Below are positions 24,956-35,295 of a stretch of 64,000 bases of DNA, piece after piece. The notes beneath the pieces are model-generated. The model worked only from the letters and a program-made list of their open reading frames with translations. It was not told where the DNA came from and searched no databases. Made by a program: the position numbers and the translations under genes. Source of the stretch: Streptomyces sp. NBC_01283 (GTDB lineage: Bacteria > Actinomycetota > Actinomycetes > Streptomycetales > Streptomycetaceae); contig NZ_CP108430.1 of the NCBI RefSeq assembly GCF_041435335.1, forward strand, positions 1,674,001 through 1,738,000, in the 5' to 3' direction. Position 1 is the first letter of the stretch, and each line of letters begins with the position of its first letter.

Positions 24956-27859
24956 ATGCCCAAAAGACCGGCCCGGCGGCTGTGGACCGCTGTCGCGGCC
25001 ACCCTGGCACTACCGCTTGCCGTGCTCGCTGCACCCCCAAACCCCGCTGAGGCAGCGGCAGTTGAGTGCAGCGTCGACTACAAGACCAACGACTGGGGCT
25101 CCGGCTTCACCGCCGATCTGACGATCACCAATCGCGGCACATCGGCGATCGACGGCTGGACCCTCACCTACGGCTACAGCGGCAACCAGAAACTGACCAA
25201 TGGCTGGAACGCGACCTGGTCGCAGTCCGGTAAAGCGATCACCGCGAAAAGCCTCTCGTACAACGCGAAGATCGCGCCCGGCGCCGCCGCAACGGCAGGC
25301 GCGCAATTCTCCTACACTGGCGCGAATTCAGCGCCCACCCATTTCGCGGTCAACGGCACGACGTGCGCGGGCGCCCATCAGCCGCCGATCACGGTGCTCA
25401 CCAGCCCGAAGGCCGGCGCGGTCTACTCGACGGGCGACGCCGTCCCGCTCGCCGCCACTGCCGCGGCGGCCGACGGGGCGAGCGTCGACAAGGTCGAGTT
25501 CTACGACGACACGACCCTGCTCGGCACGGACACCACCGCGCCCTACGGGCTCAGCGCGGACGCCCTGGCGGCCGGAACGCACTCCCTGTACGCGAAGGCG
25601 TACGACAGTCAGGGCGCCTCCGGCGAGTCGACGCCGGTCGGCATCACGGTCGCGGCGGGCCCCGCACTGGTCGCCACACCGTCCCAACTGGGCGTCCAGC
25701 AAGGGAAGTCGGGCACCTTCGACGTGAAGCTGTCGACACAGCCGGCGTCGAACGTCACGGTCTCGGTGGCCCGCACGAGCGGCAACACGGGCCTGTCCGT
25801 CTCCTCCGGCGCGAGCCTGACCTTCACGCCGTCGAACTGGAACACGGCGCAGAAGGTGACGATCGCCGCCGACGCCTCCGGCACGGGCGCGGCCACCTTC
25901 AGCGTGACGGCCCCGGGCCACACCAAGGCCACGGTCACGGCCACGCAGCTCGCCGCGTCCAAGACGTACGATGCCCGCTTCCTCGATCTCTACGGCAAGA
26001 TCACCAACCCGGCGAACGGCTACTTCTCGCCGGAGGGCGTCCCGTACCACTCCGTCGAGACGCTGATCGTCGAGGCGCCGGACCACGGCCACGAGACGAC
26101 GTCGGAGGCGTACAGCTACCTCCTGTGGCTCCAGGCGATGTACGGCAAGGTCAGCGGCGACTGGTCGAAGTTCAACGGGGCGTGGGGGCTCATGGAGAAG
26201 TACATGATCCCCACCCACACGGACCAGCCGACGAACTCCTCCTACAACGCATCGAAGCCCGCGACGTACGCGCCCGAGCACGACCTGCCGTCCCAGTACC
26301 CGGCGAAGCTCGACCCGTCGGTCTCCGTCGGCAGCGACCCGATCGCGGCGGAGCTGAAGAGCGCGTACGGCACGGACGACATCTACGGCATGCACTGGCT
26401 GCAGGACGTCGACAACGTCTACGGCTACGGGAACGAACCCGGCAAGTGCGAGGCAGGCCCGACCGCCACCGGCCCGTCCTACATCAACACGTTCCAGCGC
26501 GGTGCGCAGGAGTCGGTGTGGGAGACGGTGCCGCAGCCCACGTGCGACGCCTTCAAGTACGGCGGAAAGAACGGGTACCTGGACCTGTTCACCGGTGACT
26601 CGTCCTATGCCAAGCAGTGGAAGTTCACCAACGCCCCGGATGCCGACGCCCGTGCGGTGCAGGCCGCGTACTGGGCGAACGTGTGGGCCAAGCAGCAGGG
26701 CAAGGGCTCCGACGTCTCGGCGACCGTCGGCAAGGCCGCCAAGATGGGTGACTACCTGCGGTACTCGATGTACGACAAGTACTTCAAGAAGGTCGGGAAC
26801 TGCAACGGGCCGACCACCTGCCCGGCCGGCACCGGCAAGGACGCCTCGCACTACCTGATGTCCTGGTACTACGCCTGGGGCGGCGCGACGGACACCTCGG
26901 CGGGCTGGTCCTGGCGCATCGGCTCCAGCCACACGCACGGCGGCTACCAGAACCCGCTCGCCGCGTACGCGCTCTCCTCGGCCGCCGACCTGAAGCCCAA
27001 GTCGGCGACAGGACAGGCGGACTGGGCCAAGTCACTGGACCGACAGCTGGAGTTCTACCGCTGGCTGCAGTCCGACGAGGGCGCCATAGCGGGCGGCGCG
27101 ACGAACAACTGGGGCGGCAGCTACGGCACCCCGCCGTCCGGCACCCCGACGTTCTACGGCATGTACTACGACGAGGCGCCGGTCTACCACGACCCGCCGT
27201 CGAACCAGTGGTTCGGCTTCCAGGCGTGGTCGATGGAGCGCGTCGCCGAGTACTACCAGCAGACGGGCGACGCCGACGCGAAGGCGGTCCTGGACAAGTG
27301 GGTCGACTGGGCCCTGTCCAAGACGACCATCAACCCCGACGGCACGTTCCGGATCCCGTCGACGCTCCAGTGGTCGGGCAAGCCCGACACCTGGAACGCC
27401 TCAAGTCCCGGTGGAAACAGCGGTCTTCACGTCACGGTCGCGGACTACACGAACGACGTCGGTGTAGCGGCGGCGTACGCGAAGACCCTGACGTACTACG
27501 CCGCCAAGTCCGGTGACACGCAGGCGAAGACGACGGCGAAGGCACTGCTCGACGGCATGTGGGAGCACGACCAGGACGCGCTCGGCATCGCCGTGCCCGA
27601 GACCCGGGCCGACTACAGCCGGTTCGACGACCCGGTCTACGTGCCGAGCGGCTGGACGGGCACGATGCCGAAGGGCGACAAGGTCGACTCCTCGTCCACC
27701 TTCTCCTCGCTGCGCTCCTTCTACAAGAACGACCCCAACTGGTCCAAGGTCGAGGCGTACTTGGCGGGCGGCGCGGCACCGACGTTCACGTACCACCGGT
27801 TCTGGGCCCAGGCGGACATCGCGCTCGCCATGGGCTCGTACGCGGAGCTGCTCGAGTGA
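24956..27859 (+). CDS. Secreted GH48 exocellulase with CBM2 and Ig-like domains
   Basis: This 967-residue cellulase has a signal peptide (about 1-36), CBM2 (about 37-140; [20 protein letters not shown]), an Ig-like module (142-235; [17 protein letters not shown]) and a second beta-sandwich (235-325). GH48 follows (about 335-967). The catalytic Glu is in [15 protein letters not shown], and the family runs to its normal end. GH48 enzymes release cellobiose from chain ends and work synergistically with GH5 and GH6 enzymes, which are encoded divergently. The linking modules, two beta-sandwiches rather than one Fn3, are worth noting. AAGGAGG precedes the ATG. Confidence 0.95.
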   Translation: MPKRPARRLWTAVAATLALPLAVLAAPPNPAEAAAVECSVDYKTNDWGSGFTADLTITNRGTSAIDGWTLTYGYSGNQKLTNGWNATWSQSGKAITAKSLSYNAKIAPGAAATAGAQFSYTGANSAPTHFAVNGTTCAGAHQPPITVLTSPKAGAVYSTGDAVPLAATAAAADGASVDKVEFYDDTTLLGTDTTAPYGLSADALAAGTHSLYAKAYDSQGASGESTPVGITVAAGPALVATPSQLGVQQGKSGTFDVKLSTQPASNVTVSVARTSGNTGLSVSSGASLTFTPSNWNTAQKVTIAADASGTGAATFSVTAPGHTKATVTATQLAASKTYDARFLDLYGKITNPANGYFSPEGVPYHSVETLIVEAPDHGHETTSEAYSYLLWLQAMYGKVSGDWSKFNGAWGLMEKYMIPTHTDQPTNSSYNASKPATYAPEHDLPSQYPAKLDPSVSVGSDPIAAELKSAYGTDDIYGMHWLQDVDNVYGYGNEPGKCEAGPTATGPSYINTFQRGAQESVWETVPQPTCDAFKYGGKNGYLDLFTGDSSYAKQWKFTNAPDADARAVQAAYWANVWAKQQGKGSDVSATVGKAAKMGDYLRYSMYDKYFKKVGNCNGPTTCPAGTGKDASHYLMSWYYAWGGATDTSAGWSWRIGSSHTHGGYQNPLAAYALSSAADLKPKSATGQADWAKSLDRQLEFYRWLQSDEGAIAGGATNNWGGSYGTPPSGTPTFYGMYYDEAPVYHDPPSNQWFGFQAWSMERVAEYYQQTGDADAKAVLDKWVDWALSKTTINPDGTFRIPSTLQWSGKPDTWNASSPGGNSGLHVTVADYTNDVGVAAAYAKTLTYYAAKSGDTQAKTTAKALLDGMWEHDQDALGIAVPETRADYSRFDDPVYVPSGWTGTMPKGDKVDSSSTFSSLRSFYKNDPNWSKVEAYLAGGAAPTFTYHRFWAQADIALAMGSYAELLE

Positions 27860-27889
27860 CGCCCCGCTGACGGCAGCTCCGTGCACACC

Positions 27890-27926
27890 GGGCCGGGCGG
27901 CCCCCTCCCCGGGGCCCGCCCGGCCC
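27890..27926. terminator. Strong bidirectional GC hairpin
   Basis: GGGCCGGGCGG-CCCC pairs with GGGGCCCGCCCGGCCC around CTCC, with one bulge. It sits between the convergent GH48 and TetR genes. Confidence 0.65.
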
Positions 27927-27968
27927 TCCCCCCCCTGCTCACTCCTGCCCCGGAGGCGGTACCCCCGA

Positions 27969-28529
27969 TCAGTCGGTTTCCGTCAGGGCCTCATGCGCGG
28001 CGGCCAGGATCCGCTCGGAGAGCGGGGAGCCCTTGGTGGCGCGGGCCAGGACGAGCGCGCCGAACAGGGTGCTCAGGCGGGCGAGGCCGTCCTGGTCGTC
28101 ATCGCCGAGGAAATCGGCGAAGTCGGCCACCCCCTCGACATAGACGCGGCGGGCCTCCTGGTCGTCGGGGGTGCGGGCGACGTCGGTGGCGAGCGCGGCG
28201 ATCGGGCAGCCCCCTGCCGCGTTGTCGCGGTGTTCGACGGAGAGATAGGTGTCGATCAGCTTGCGCTGGGCGGCGTCGCGCTGCCCGTCGTACTGCTCGA
28301 GCCCGTCCGCGTACCGCTGGGTGAGCTCGTCGATCGCGTGGGCGGTGGCCTCGTCGACGAGCGCCTCCTTGGAAGCGAACTGCTTGTAGAAGGCGCCGTG
28401 GGTCAGACCGGCCGCCTTCATCAGCTCGGCGACGCTGACGTGCGTGCCCTGCTCCCGGAAGAGCCGGGAGGCAGTGTCCACGACCCGCCTGCGGTTCTCC
28501 TCCGCCTGCGCCTGCGATACCCGGCCCAT
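27969..28529 (-). CDS. TetR-family repressor
   Basis: This 186-residue repressor has an N-terminal helix-turn-helix (AELMKAAGLTHGAFYKQFAS) and a C-terminal ligand domain with a Cys-Pro in GGCPIAALATD, as in AcrR/YxaF-type regulators. AGGAGG lies 5 nt before the ATG at 28529, which decides against the GTG two codons upstream. It is divergent from the SDR/quinone oxidoreductase pair, and a perfect 8-bp-arm inverted repeat lies between. It most likely represses that pair and itself. Confidence 0.93.
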   Translation of the reverse strand: MGRVSQAQAEENRRRVVDTASRLFREQGTHVSVAELMKAAGLTHGAFYKQFASKEALVDEATAHAIDELTQRYADGLEQYDGQRDAAQRKLIDTYLSVEHRDNAAGGCPIAALATDVARTPDDQEARRVYVEGVADFADFLGDDDQDGLARLSTLFGALVLARATKGSPLSERILAAAHEALTETD

Positions 28530-28587
28530 GGCCACCTCCTACGCGAAACCGATTTGGATGTCGACTGGCATCTATCGTAATCCGGTG

Positions 28588-28611
28588 TTTAGATTGTCAT
28601 CGTAATCTAAA
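28588..28611. promoter_or_regulatory. TetR-type operator
   Basis: TTTAGATT (28588-28595) and AATCTAAA (28604-28611) are perfect inverted arms around 8 bp. A related sequence ATCGTAATC occurs just upstream (28574-28582). The AT-rich site stands out in the GC-rich space between TetR and the SDR gene. Confidence 0.65.
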
Positions 28612-28667
28612 TCAGCTGGAGGCGGGTGGCCGGACGGCGCCCGCCACAACCGGGAGCAGGATCAGAC

Positions 28668-29360
28668 ATGGAGCTCAAGAACACGGTCGCGGTCGTCACC
28701 GGCGCCAACCGGGGGCTCGGACGGCATCTCGCCGCCCAGCTCGTGGAGCGCGGCGCGAAGGTCTACGCGGCGGCCCGCCGCCCCGAGACGGTCGACCTGC
28801 CGGGTGTCACCCCGCTGCACCTGGACGTCACGGACGAGGAGTCGATCAGGGCGGCCGCACGTACCGCCTCCGACGCGACACTTCTGATCAACAACGCGGG
28901 CATCTCCACCGGCGCCACGCTGGTCGACGGTGACCTGGACGAGGTGCGCCGGGAGATGGACACCAATTTCTTCGGCCCGCTCGCCGCGACCCGCGCCTTC
29001 GCCCCCGTGATCGAGGGCAACAACGGCGGCGCCGTACTCAACGTCCTGTCCGTCCTGTCCTGGTACCACCCGGCAGGCCTCGGCTCCTACGCCGCCTCCA
29101 AGGCCGCCGCCTGGGCGCTGACCGGCGCGAGCCGCGAGGAACTGGCACCGCGCGGCATCACCGTCTCCGCGCTGCACGTCGGTTACATGGACACCGACAT
29201 GGCTGCCGAGGTCCCCGCCGACCAGAAGGTCTCCGCCTCCGACGTCGCGGCCCAGGCCCTCGACGGCATCGAGGCGGGCCTGCCCGAGATCGTCGCCGAC
29301 GATCTGACCCGACAGGTCAAGCAGGGCCTGGCCGCCACGCCGCAGCCGAACGCCGCCTGA
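28668..29360 (+). CDS. Short-chain dehydrogenase/reductase
   Basis: This 230-residue classical SDR has TGANRGLG (12-19) for the cofactor and the catalytic Tyr/Lys in SYAASKAA; the Ser is in NVLSVLSWY. It uses NAD(P)(H); the substrate is unknown. The divergent TetR repressor and the downstream quinone-oxidoreductase-like gene (72 bp later) suggest an inducible unit for detoxifying a reactive carbonyl or quinone. Confidence 0.92.
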   Translation: MELKNTVAVVTGANRGLGRHLAAQLVERGAKVYAAARRPETVDLPGVTPLHLDVTDEESIRAAARTASDATLLINNAGISTGATLVDGDLDEVRREMDTNFFGPLAATRAFAPVIEGNNGGAVLNVLSVLSWYHPAGLGSYAASKAAAWALTGASREELAPRGITVSALHVGYMDTDMAAEVPADQKVSASDVAAQALDGIEAGLPEIVADDLTRQVKQGLAATPQPNAA

Positions 29361-29432
29361 GCCCTCCAGGGCGCTCCCGACGCGAGCGGAAACCCCGGCC
29401 TCTCGCGGACGGGAACAGAAACGGAGAAGACG

Positions 29433-30437
29433 ATGAAGGCCTTCATGGTCGAGAAGTACGGCGGCGCGGCCACCATGCGCGCCGCCGAGATCCCCGATCC
29501 CGTCGTCGGCGCCGAGGACGTCCTGGTCAAGATCCATGCCGCGGGCGTCAACCCACTGGACATGAGGATCCGCAACGGCGACTTCAAGGCGTTCCTGCGC
29601 TACCGTCTCCCCCTCGTCCTGGGCAACGACCTCGCCGGGACGGTCATCCAAGTAGGCGCCGACGTCACCGAGTTCGCGGTCGGCGACGACGTATACGCAC
29701 GCCCCGACAAGGACCGCATCGGCACCTTCGCCGACCTCATCGCCGTCCACCAGGACGACCTGGCACCCAAACCGGCCGCCCTCACCATGACCGAGGCCGC
29801 CTCCCTGCCCCTGGTCGCCCTGACCGCATGGCAGGCACTGGTCGAGCGGGCCCAAGTGCAGCGGGGTCAGCGGGTCCTCATCCATGCGGGAGCCGGCGGC
29901 CTCGGCTCCATCGCCGTCCAGCTGGCCAAAGCACGTGGCGCGCACGTGGCCACCACCGCGAGCACCGCCAACATCGACCTGGTCAAGGAGCTCGGCGCGG
30001 ACGTCGCCGTGGACTACCGCACACAGGGCTTCACAGAAGTCCTCGACGGCTACGACGTCGTCCTGGACTCCCTCGGCGGCGACAACCTGGCCAGGTCCCT
30101 GCGGGTGCTCAAGCCCGGCGGCCAGGCCATCAGCGTCGCGGGCCCGCCCGACCCGGCCTTCGCCCGCGAACTCGGCGCGAACCCGGTCCTCCGCCTGGCC
30201 ATGACCGCGCTGAGCTTCCGGACCCGGCGCAGCGCCAAGCGCCACGGCGTGGCGTACTCGTTCCTGTTCATGAAGGCCAGCGGCGACCAGCTGCGCGAAC
30301 TCACCCCACTCGTCGACTCCGGGATGATCCGCCCCGTCGTCGACCGGGTCTTCCCGTTCGACGAAACCCTTCAGGCCATGGAGTACGTCGAAAAGGGCCG
30401 CGCGAAGGCCGGCAAGGTCGTCGTCTCCATGACGTAG
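29433..30437 (+). CDS. NADP-dependent quinone-oxidoreductase-like protein (zinc-less MDR)
   Basis: This 334-residue medium-chain reductase has no zinc-binding cysteine cluster and keeps the NADPH motif HAGAGGLGSIAVQLAK (about 150-165). Such proteins reduce quinones or alpha,beta-unsaturated ketones in the cytoplasm. The N-terminus MKAFMVEKYGG and the block NPLDMRIRNGDF are typical. GGAGAAGACG is the likely ribosome site. It is second in the TetR-linked pair. Confidence 0.9.
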   Translation: MKAFMVEKYGGAATMRAAEIPDPVVGAEDVLVKIHAAGVNPLDMRIRNGDFKAFLRYRLPLVLGNDLAGTVIQVGADVTEFAVGDDVYARPDKDRIGTFADLIAVHQDDLAPKPAALTMTEAASLPLVALTAWQALVERAQVQRGQRVLIHAGAGGLGSIAVQLAKARGAHVATTASTANIDLVKELGADVAVDYRTQGFTEVLDGYDVVLDSLGGDNLARSLRVLKPGGQAISVAGPPDPAFARELGANPVLRLAMTALSFRTRRSAKRHGVAYSFLFMKASGDQLRELTPLVDSGMIRPVVDRVFPFDETLQAMEYVEKGRAKAGKVVVSMT

Positions 30438-30778
30438 GGCGAGCCATCTTGCTATGCACGCACGCCGTCGCCGGTCGCCCGACGCTCGCTCACGCCGGCG
30501 CACGGCCGGTGCGGGAACCGGCGGGGCGAGCGCGGGAAGTCGCTAGCGTCAAAGCCCGAGGACCCGGGACCCGCAAGAGGGATGCAGGGAAGTTGACGGG
30601 CTCCTCGACGCCGGAGAACCGCAGGCCGCCACGCATGTCATTGCTGACTTCCTCAGCGTGGTGTCGTGCGGTGTACGGGGCGGGCTGAAGCCGGTGCCGA
30701 GCAGCCGTCGATGAGTTCGCGATGGCGCTGGATGCGGTCCGTTGCATTCGGCCGGCCGCGGTCGGCCGAAGTCGCACG
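30438..30778. other. 341-bp intergenic stretch without an identified gene
   Basis: Between the oxidoreductase and the second TetR gene I see no supported gene. A minus-strand open frame (30777-30490) has weak third-position GC bias, contains a CTA codon, and matches nothing I recognise. No hairpin or tRNA is evident. Confidence 0.6.
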
Positions 30779-31393
30779 CTAGCTACTTCTCTCTGCGCGG
30801 CGCCAGTTGAGCAGCAGGACGTCGACCGCCGTGTGCAGAGTCGCTGCGGCCACCCCGTCGCGCAGTTGCGTGGAGAGGCCGAGGAGAAAGCTGTGAATCA
30901 TGGCGGTCACCCCGTCGACGTCCGCGTCGGCGTCGAGTTCGCCCGCCGCGACGCCTCGCTCCACGCAGGCCCTGATGCGCACCCGGTCGGCTGCACGCCG
31001 CGCGCCGACTGCCGCGCGCACCTCGGCGTTCTCCTCGCCTGGTGCCCGCATCGTGCCGGACAAGGCGACGAGACAGCCGGTGGGGTGGGACGAGTCCGAC
31101 TGCATGTCGATCGAGCGGTGCAGCAGGGCGGCCACGGCTCCTCGCGGGCTGAGCGTTTCGCCCTCGACGACGTCGGTCGCGCCGCCCGGCCCCTTCATGT
31201 AGTGCTCGACGACCTGCTTGAACAGCCCCTCTTTTGACCCGAAGGCGCCGTACAGGCTCGCGGAGGACAACCCGGTGGCGGCTCGCAGCTGTGCCAGCGA
31301 GGTCGCTTCGTAACCCTGCTCCCAGAACAGGAGCATCGCAGCCTCCAGTACGGCCTCCATGTCGAAGGCACGGGGGCGGCCGGCTGGCGGCAT
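30779..31393 (-). CDS. TetR-family repressor
   Basis: This 204-residue regulator has a DNA-binding domain (AQLRAATGLSSASLYGAFGS) and an effector domain ending in VLLLNWRRAERSS. AGGAGGTC at 5 nt supports the ATG at 31393 over longer readings. It is divergent from the MFS gene with about 200 bp between, in which a TGGATC dyad lies close to the MFS promoter side. It probably represses the MFS-dehydrogenase-hydrolase unit. Confidence 0.92.
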   Translation of the reverse strand: MPPAGRPRAFDMEAVLEAAMLLFWEQGYEATSLAQLRAATGLSSASLYGAFGSKEGLFKQVVEHYMKGPGGATDVVEGETLSPRGAVAALLHRSIDMQSDSSHPTGCLVALSGTMRAPGEENAEVRAAVGARRAADRVRIRACVERGVAAGELDADADVDGVTAMIHSFLLGLSTQLRDGVAAATLHTAVDVLLLNWRRAERSS

Positions 31394-31538
31394 GGGGACC
31401 TCCTGCATCACAAAGCGAGCGTTCCGGCGCGGGGAGAGCTTCCCCGCTTCCTCCTTCCCATATTGGACCAACCACTCCACAAAGCGCCAAGCGGCGGAGC
31501 ACCCGGACCTCGTCGGCCTCAGTGACCCTCATCACTTG

Positions 31539-31554
31539 TGGATCGTTTGATCCA
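31539..31554. promoter_or_regulatory. TetR-type dyad TGGATC-GTTT-GATCCA
   Basis: Perfect 6-bp arms (31539-31544 and 31549-31554) flank GTTT. It is 44 bp before the MFS start, in the TetR/MFS divergent region. CACTTG is repeated on both sides of it. Confidence 0.5.
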
Positions 31555-31597
31555 TAATCACTTGACCAGCACGTCGAGCTGGATCGAGTATTTCGGC

Positions 31598-32977
31598 ATG
31601 AACGATCCAGAATTCAGGCAGGACGGGACCGGCGCCCGCTCCCCGCTGAGCCGCGCGATGGTGCTGTTGCTGGCGGTGACGTGCGGAGCGGCGGTCGCGA
31701 ACATCTATTACGCGCAGCCGTTGCTCCCCGTCGTCTCCAAGGCGCTCGGTGTCTCCGAGGGAGCCGGAGGTCTGATCGTCACCTCCTCACAGATCGGCTA
31801 CGCGCTCTCGCTGGCACTGCTGGTGCCCCTGGGTGACGTACTGGAGCGGCGCCGGCTGGTGAGCGGGCTGCTCGCCCTGAGCGCTGTCGCTCTCCTCGGC
31901 GCGGCGGCCTCCCCCTCGCTGGGCGCGCTGTACGCCTCGGTCGCGCTGGTCGGGGTGACCTCCGCCGTGGCGCAGATCGTGGTGCCGATGGCTGCCTCGT
32001 TGGCCGCCGACCATGAACGCGGCGCAGTGGTGGGAACGGTCATGAGCGGCCTGCTCATCGGCATCATGCTCGCGCGGACGGCGGCCGGGTTGCTGGCCGA
32101 ATTCGGGAACTGGCGGCTGGTGTTCGTCTTCGCGGCGGGCATCATGGTGGTCCTTGCGATCACCTTGCGCCTGGTGTTGCCCCTCGTACCGCCGACCACG
32201 AAGACGCCCTACCCCCAGCTGCTGCACTCGGTGGTGACGCTCGTGCGCACCGAGTCGCTGCTGCGCAGGCGCATGGCTCTGGCCGCGGTCGGCATGGGCG
32301 GCTTCACGGTCCTGTGGACCGCCTCGTCGTTCCTGCTGGCCGGCCCCACCTACGGGTACGGTCCGGCGGTCATCGGCCTGTTCGGTCTGGTCGGGGTCGT
32401 CGGGGCCGCCGCCGCGTCGGTGGCCGGCCGCCTCGCGGACCGCGGTCACGCCCGCCAGGTGACCACCGGCGGGCTGATCGTACTGACGGGCAGCTGGGGC
32501 GTACTCGTCCTCGCAGGGCAGGGAGGCACGCTCGGCCTGAGCGCGCTGATGGCCGGCATCGTGGCGCTCAACCTGGCACAGCAGGCTCTGTTGATCAGTC
32601 ACCAGAGCGTCCTGTACCGCCGCATCCCGCACGCACGCAGCCGGGTCACCACAGCGCTCATGGTCTCCGCCTTCGCCGGCAGCACTGTCGCTTCCGCGCT
32701 GACGGCCGTGCTGTATCCGCTCGTGGGCTGGGCAGGGGTCTCCGCGCTCGGAGCGGTGATCGCGCTGATCGGTCTCGCGATCTGGTCCCTGGAACTGCTC
32801 CGCCCGAGCCCCGCGGAACCGCTCGCCGACCCGTCCGCGGACGAAAGCGTCCACGCGGCCCGCACATATGGCGCACGCGCGGACGGCACCTGCGCACGTA
32901 TCGCCGGCGCACGCGCGGATCACACCTGCGCGCACGCCAAGGAGACCGCTGACACCACGGAGACCGCTCATGCCTGA
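31598..32977 (+). CDS. MFS transporter with a Cys/His-bearing C-terminal repeat tail
   Basis: This 459-residue, 12-helix MFS exporter belongs to the group with ANIYYAQPLLPVVS in helix 1 and LGDVLERRRLV in the first cytoplasmic loop. The C-terminal tail (about 405-459) is unusual: two 12-residue repeats, GARADGTCARIA and GARADHTCAHAK, encoded by 36-bp DNA repeats. The ATG at 31598 begins the normal short cytoplasmic N-terminus; an ATG at 31538 is upstream. It overlaps the dehydrogenase by 8 nt, so they form an operon. The cargo is unknown. Confidence 0.87.
   Translation: MNDPEFRQDGTGARSPLSRAMVLLLAVTCGAAVANIYYAQPLLPVVSKALGVSEGAGGLIVTSSQIGYALSLALLVPLGDVLERRRLVSGLLALSAVALLGAAASPSLGALYASVALVGVTSAVAQIVVPMAASLAADHERGAVVGTVMSGLLIGIMLARTAAGLLAEFGNWRLVFVFAAGIMVVLAITLRLVLPLVPPTTKTPYPQLLHSVVTLVRTESLLRRRMALAAVGMGGFTVLWTASSFLLAGPTYGYGPAVIGLFGLVGVVGAAAASVAGRLADRGHARQVTTGGLIVLTGSWGVLVLAGQGGTLGLSALMAGIVALNLAQQALLISHQSVLYRRIPHARSRVTTALMVSAFAGSTVASALTAVLYPLVGWAGVSALGAVIALIGLAIWSLELLRPSPAEPLADPSADESVHAARTYGARADGTCARIAGARADHTCAHAKETADTTETAHA
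32870..32941 (+). repeat. 36-bp tandem repeat (2 copies) inside the MFS gene
   Basis: Both units start with GGCGCACGCGCGGA (32870 and 32906) and share CACCTGCGC. They encode a 12-residue repeat with Cys in the transporter tail. Confidence 0.7.
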
Positions 32978-33935
32978 GATCCGCCGAGTGGCGATCCTGG
33001 ACGACTACCAGCACACGGCACACCGGCACGCCGCCTGGGGTTCCCTGCCCGAAGGCGCCCATCTCACCTACTTCTCCCAGCACTTGGGCAGTCCCGAGGA
33101 AGTGATCGCCGCGCTGGAGCCGTTCGATGTGGTCGTAGCCATGCGCGAGCGCACCCCCTTCCCCGCCGAGGTGCTCGACAGACTGCCGAACCTGCGCCTG
33201 CTGGTCACCACGGGCCCCGCCAACGCGGCCATCGACACGGCCGCGGCCTCGCGGCACGGGATCGTGGTGTCCGGCACCCGCCCCGCAGGACTGACCTCGA
33301 CGGCCGAGCTGACGTGGGGACTCGTGCACGCCCTGACCCGCTCGCTCCCCGCCGAGGACCGCAACCTGCGCGGGGGCGCTTGGCAGCAGACCGTGGGTCG
33401 TGACCTGCACGGCGCCCGCCTGGGCGTCATCGGCCTCGGTGGCGTGGGCAGTCGGGTGGCCCAGGTCGGGGTCGCCTTCGGCATGGACGTCGTCGCCTGG
33501 AGCACTCACCTCGATCCCGGGCACGCGAAGACATGGGGCGTCACGCCCGTCAGCAAACGGGAACTGCTCGCCACCTCGGACGTGGTGACGCTCCATGTCC
33601 GGCTCTCCCCACGCACCGTCGGCCTCATCGGTACCGACGAACTCGCCCTCATGCGGCCGGACGCGCTGCTGATCAACACCTCCCGCGCGCCCGTCGTCGA
33701 CGAGGAGGCCCTGCTGGCCGCGCTGCACACCGGAACGCTGGGCGGAGCCGCCCTGGACGTCCACTACGCCGAGCCGCTGCCCGCCGATTCGCCGTGGCGC
33801 GACGCTCCGCGAACCGTCCTCACCCCGCACCTGGGCTACGTCACCGCGGACGCCTACGAAATCTTCTACCGCGACGCGCTCGGCGACATCCTCGCCTACG
33901 CCGCCGGCGAACCGGTGCGCCTCCTCACGCCATGA
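32970..33935 (+). CDS. D-2-hydroxyacid dehydrogenase
   Basis: This 321-residue NAD-dependent D-isomer dehydrogenase has the Rossmann motif GLGGVGSRVAQVG (about 151-163). The catalytic Arg, Glu and His are in NTSRAPVV, YAEPLPAD and LTPHLGYVT. It reduces a 2-keto acid to the D-hydroxy acid or the reverse. It is coupled to the MFS gene and followed by a metallo-beta-lactamase-fold protein, which could belong to the same small pathway. Confidence 0.92.
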   Translation: MPEIRRVAILDDYQHTAHRHAAWGSLPEGAHLTYFSQHLGSPEEVIAALEPFDVVVAMRERTPFPAEVLDRLPNLRLLVTTGPANAAIDTAAASRHGIVVSGTRPAGLTSTAELTWGLVHALTRSLPAEDRNLRGGAWQQTVGRDLHGARLGVIGLGGVGSRVAQVGVAFGMDVVAWSTHLDPGHAKTWGVTPVSKRELLATSDVVTLHVRLSPRTVGLIGTDELALMRPDALLINTSRAPVVDEEALLAALHTGTLGGAALDVHYAEPLPADSPWRDAPRTVLTPHLGYVTADAYEIFYRDALGDILAYAAGEPVRLLTP

Positions 33936-33985
33936 GCGGATCGCGCCTCAACACCCCCACACACGAACAAGGAAAGGGACCCACC

Positions 33986-34912
33986 ATGACCACCCGCGGA
34001 CAGACCACCAGCGGCCAGACCACCACGGCCCACCCGCAGCACGATCCCGCCGACGACTCGGGAGGCCGCCTGCCGCAGCTGTGGACGCGGACCCTGGGTG
34101 ACCTCACCCTCACCTACGTCCCCGACGCCGGCGTCCACATGATCGCCACCCGGGTCTACCCCGCCTCCGCCGACGACGACTGGACGGACCACGGTCCCCA
34201 CATGACGGACGCGGGTCACCTGGCCATGGGATGCGGCGCGCTGCTCGTCGAGCGTGGCGGGAAGCGCCTGCTCCTGGACGCCGGCCACGGCCGGATCTCG
34301 GGCGAGGACCCCGAACACTTCCAGCACGGCTTCGACCACGTACAGACCCTTCCCGATCATCTGGAGGGCCTGGGCGTCGACCCGGCCACACTGGAGACGG
34401 TCGCCTTCACCCACCTGCACGACGACCACACGGGATGGGCCCGGCCGGACGCCGTCGACGACCCGCGCAGCCTGTTCCCCAACGCGCGCTGGGTCGTCGG
34501 GGAAGGTGAACTGCAGGGCCTGAACCCCGCTTCCGGCCCACGGCTCGCCGGACAGAACGAACGGACCACAGCCGTCGCCGACGGAACGGAGATCGCCGAG
34601 GGAGTACGCGCCTGGGCGCTGCCCGGACACACCACCGGCCACACGGCCTGGATCCTCGACACCGGTGACGGCCGCCGGATCGTGGCCTTCGGCGACGCCA
34701 TGCACTCGCCCGTCCAGATCCAGCATCCCGACTGGGAAGTCGTCCTCGACCACGACCGCGCCCAGGCCGAGCACTCACGCCGCCGGCTCGTGGAATTCCT
34801 GTCCCAGGACGACGTCCTCGGCTTCGGCGTGCACTTCGCCGACCAACAACTCGGCACCGTCGACGACACCGGCCACTGGCGCCCCTGGAGGGACGAGCCA
34901 GTCAATCGCTGA
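33986..34912 (+). CDS. MBL-fold metallo-hydrolase
   Basis: This 308-residue protein has the metallo-beta-lactamase metal site THLHDDHTG (about 134-142), a further His in GHTTGHTAW and the bridging Asp in AFGDAMHSP. The fold is that of hydrolytic lactonases and related enzymes. It has no signal peptide; the N-terminus is Thr/Gln/Ser-rich and probably disordered. AAGGAAAGGG precedes the ATG. Its place at the end of the TetR-linked operon suggests a hydrolysis step after the dehydrogenase, for example of a lactone, though this is inference. Confidence 0.9.
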   Translation: MTTRGQTTSGQTTTAHPQHDPADDSGGRLPQLWTRTLGDLTLTYVPDAGVHMIATRVYPASADDDWTDHGPHMTDAGHLAMGCGALLVERGGKRLLLDAGHGRISGEDPEHFQHGFDHVQTLPDHLEGLGVDPATLETVAFTHLHDDHTGWARPDAVDDPRSLFPNARWVVGEGELQGLNPASGPRLAGQNERTTAVADGTEIAEGVRAWALPGHTTGHTAWILDTGDGRRIVAFGDAMHSPVQIQHPDWEVVLDHDRAQAEHSRRRLVEFLSQDDVLGFGVHFADQQLGTVDDTGHWRPWRDEPVNR

Positions 34913-35079
34913 ACCTCCCACCCGCAGCGGCCTCGGCAACGAACCACGAACCGGGCGCCGCTGCGCGTGCCGGGCAGTCAATGACCACCGTGCGCCTGGG
35001 CCAGCCCTTCAGCTCCAGCGTCAATCGCTCACACCGTGCCCTCCACCAAGCAGCACCGCGGCTCCCGAAATGGCGCCGA

Positions 35080-35115
35080 AAAACGAAGTAGGGGCCATCC
35101 GAAGATGGCCCCTAC
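35080..35115 (-). terminator. Rho-independent terminator of tRNA-Pro
   Basis: Read on the minus strand, GTAGGGGCCATC-TTCG-GATGGCCCCTAC is a perfect 12-bp stem with a UUCG loop, followed by TTCGTTTTT. It begins 14 nt after the tRNA 3' end. Confidence 0.9.
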
Positions 35116-35129
35116 CTGCGACGTTTCCG

Positions 35130-35203
<74 letters not shown>

Positions 35204-35295
35204 GTGCCCGTGTGACCTGGGGTTTCCCCCGGCCGAACGCGCATCGAAACAATACCGCACTCGGGGCCGTGATCGCTCACGCCTTTAGCGACCTG

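Noticed and set aside
30490..30777. Possible 95-residue gene between the oxidoreductase and TetR genes
   Set aside because: No GC3 bias, a CTA codon, no ribosome site and no recognisable similarity.
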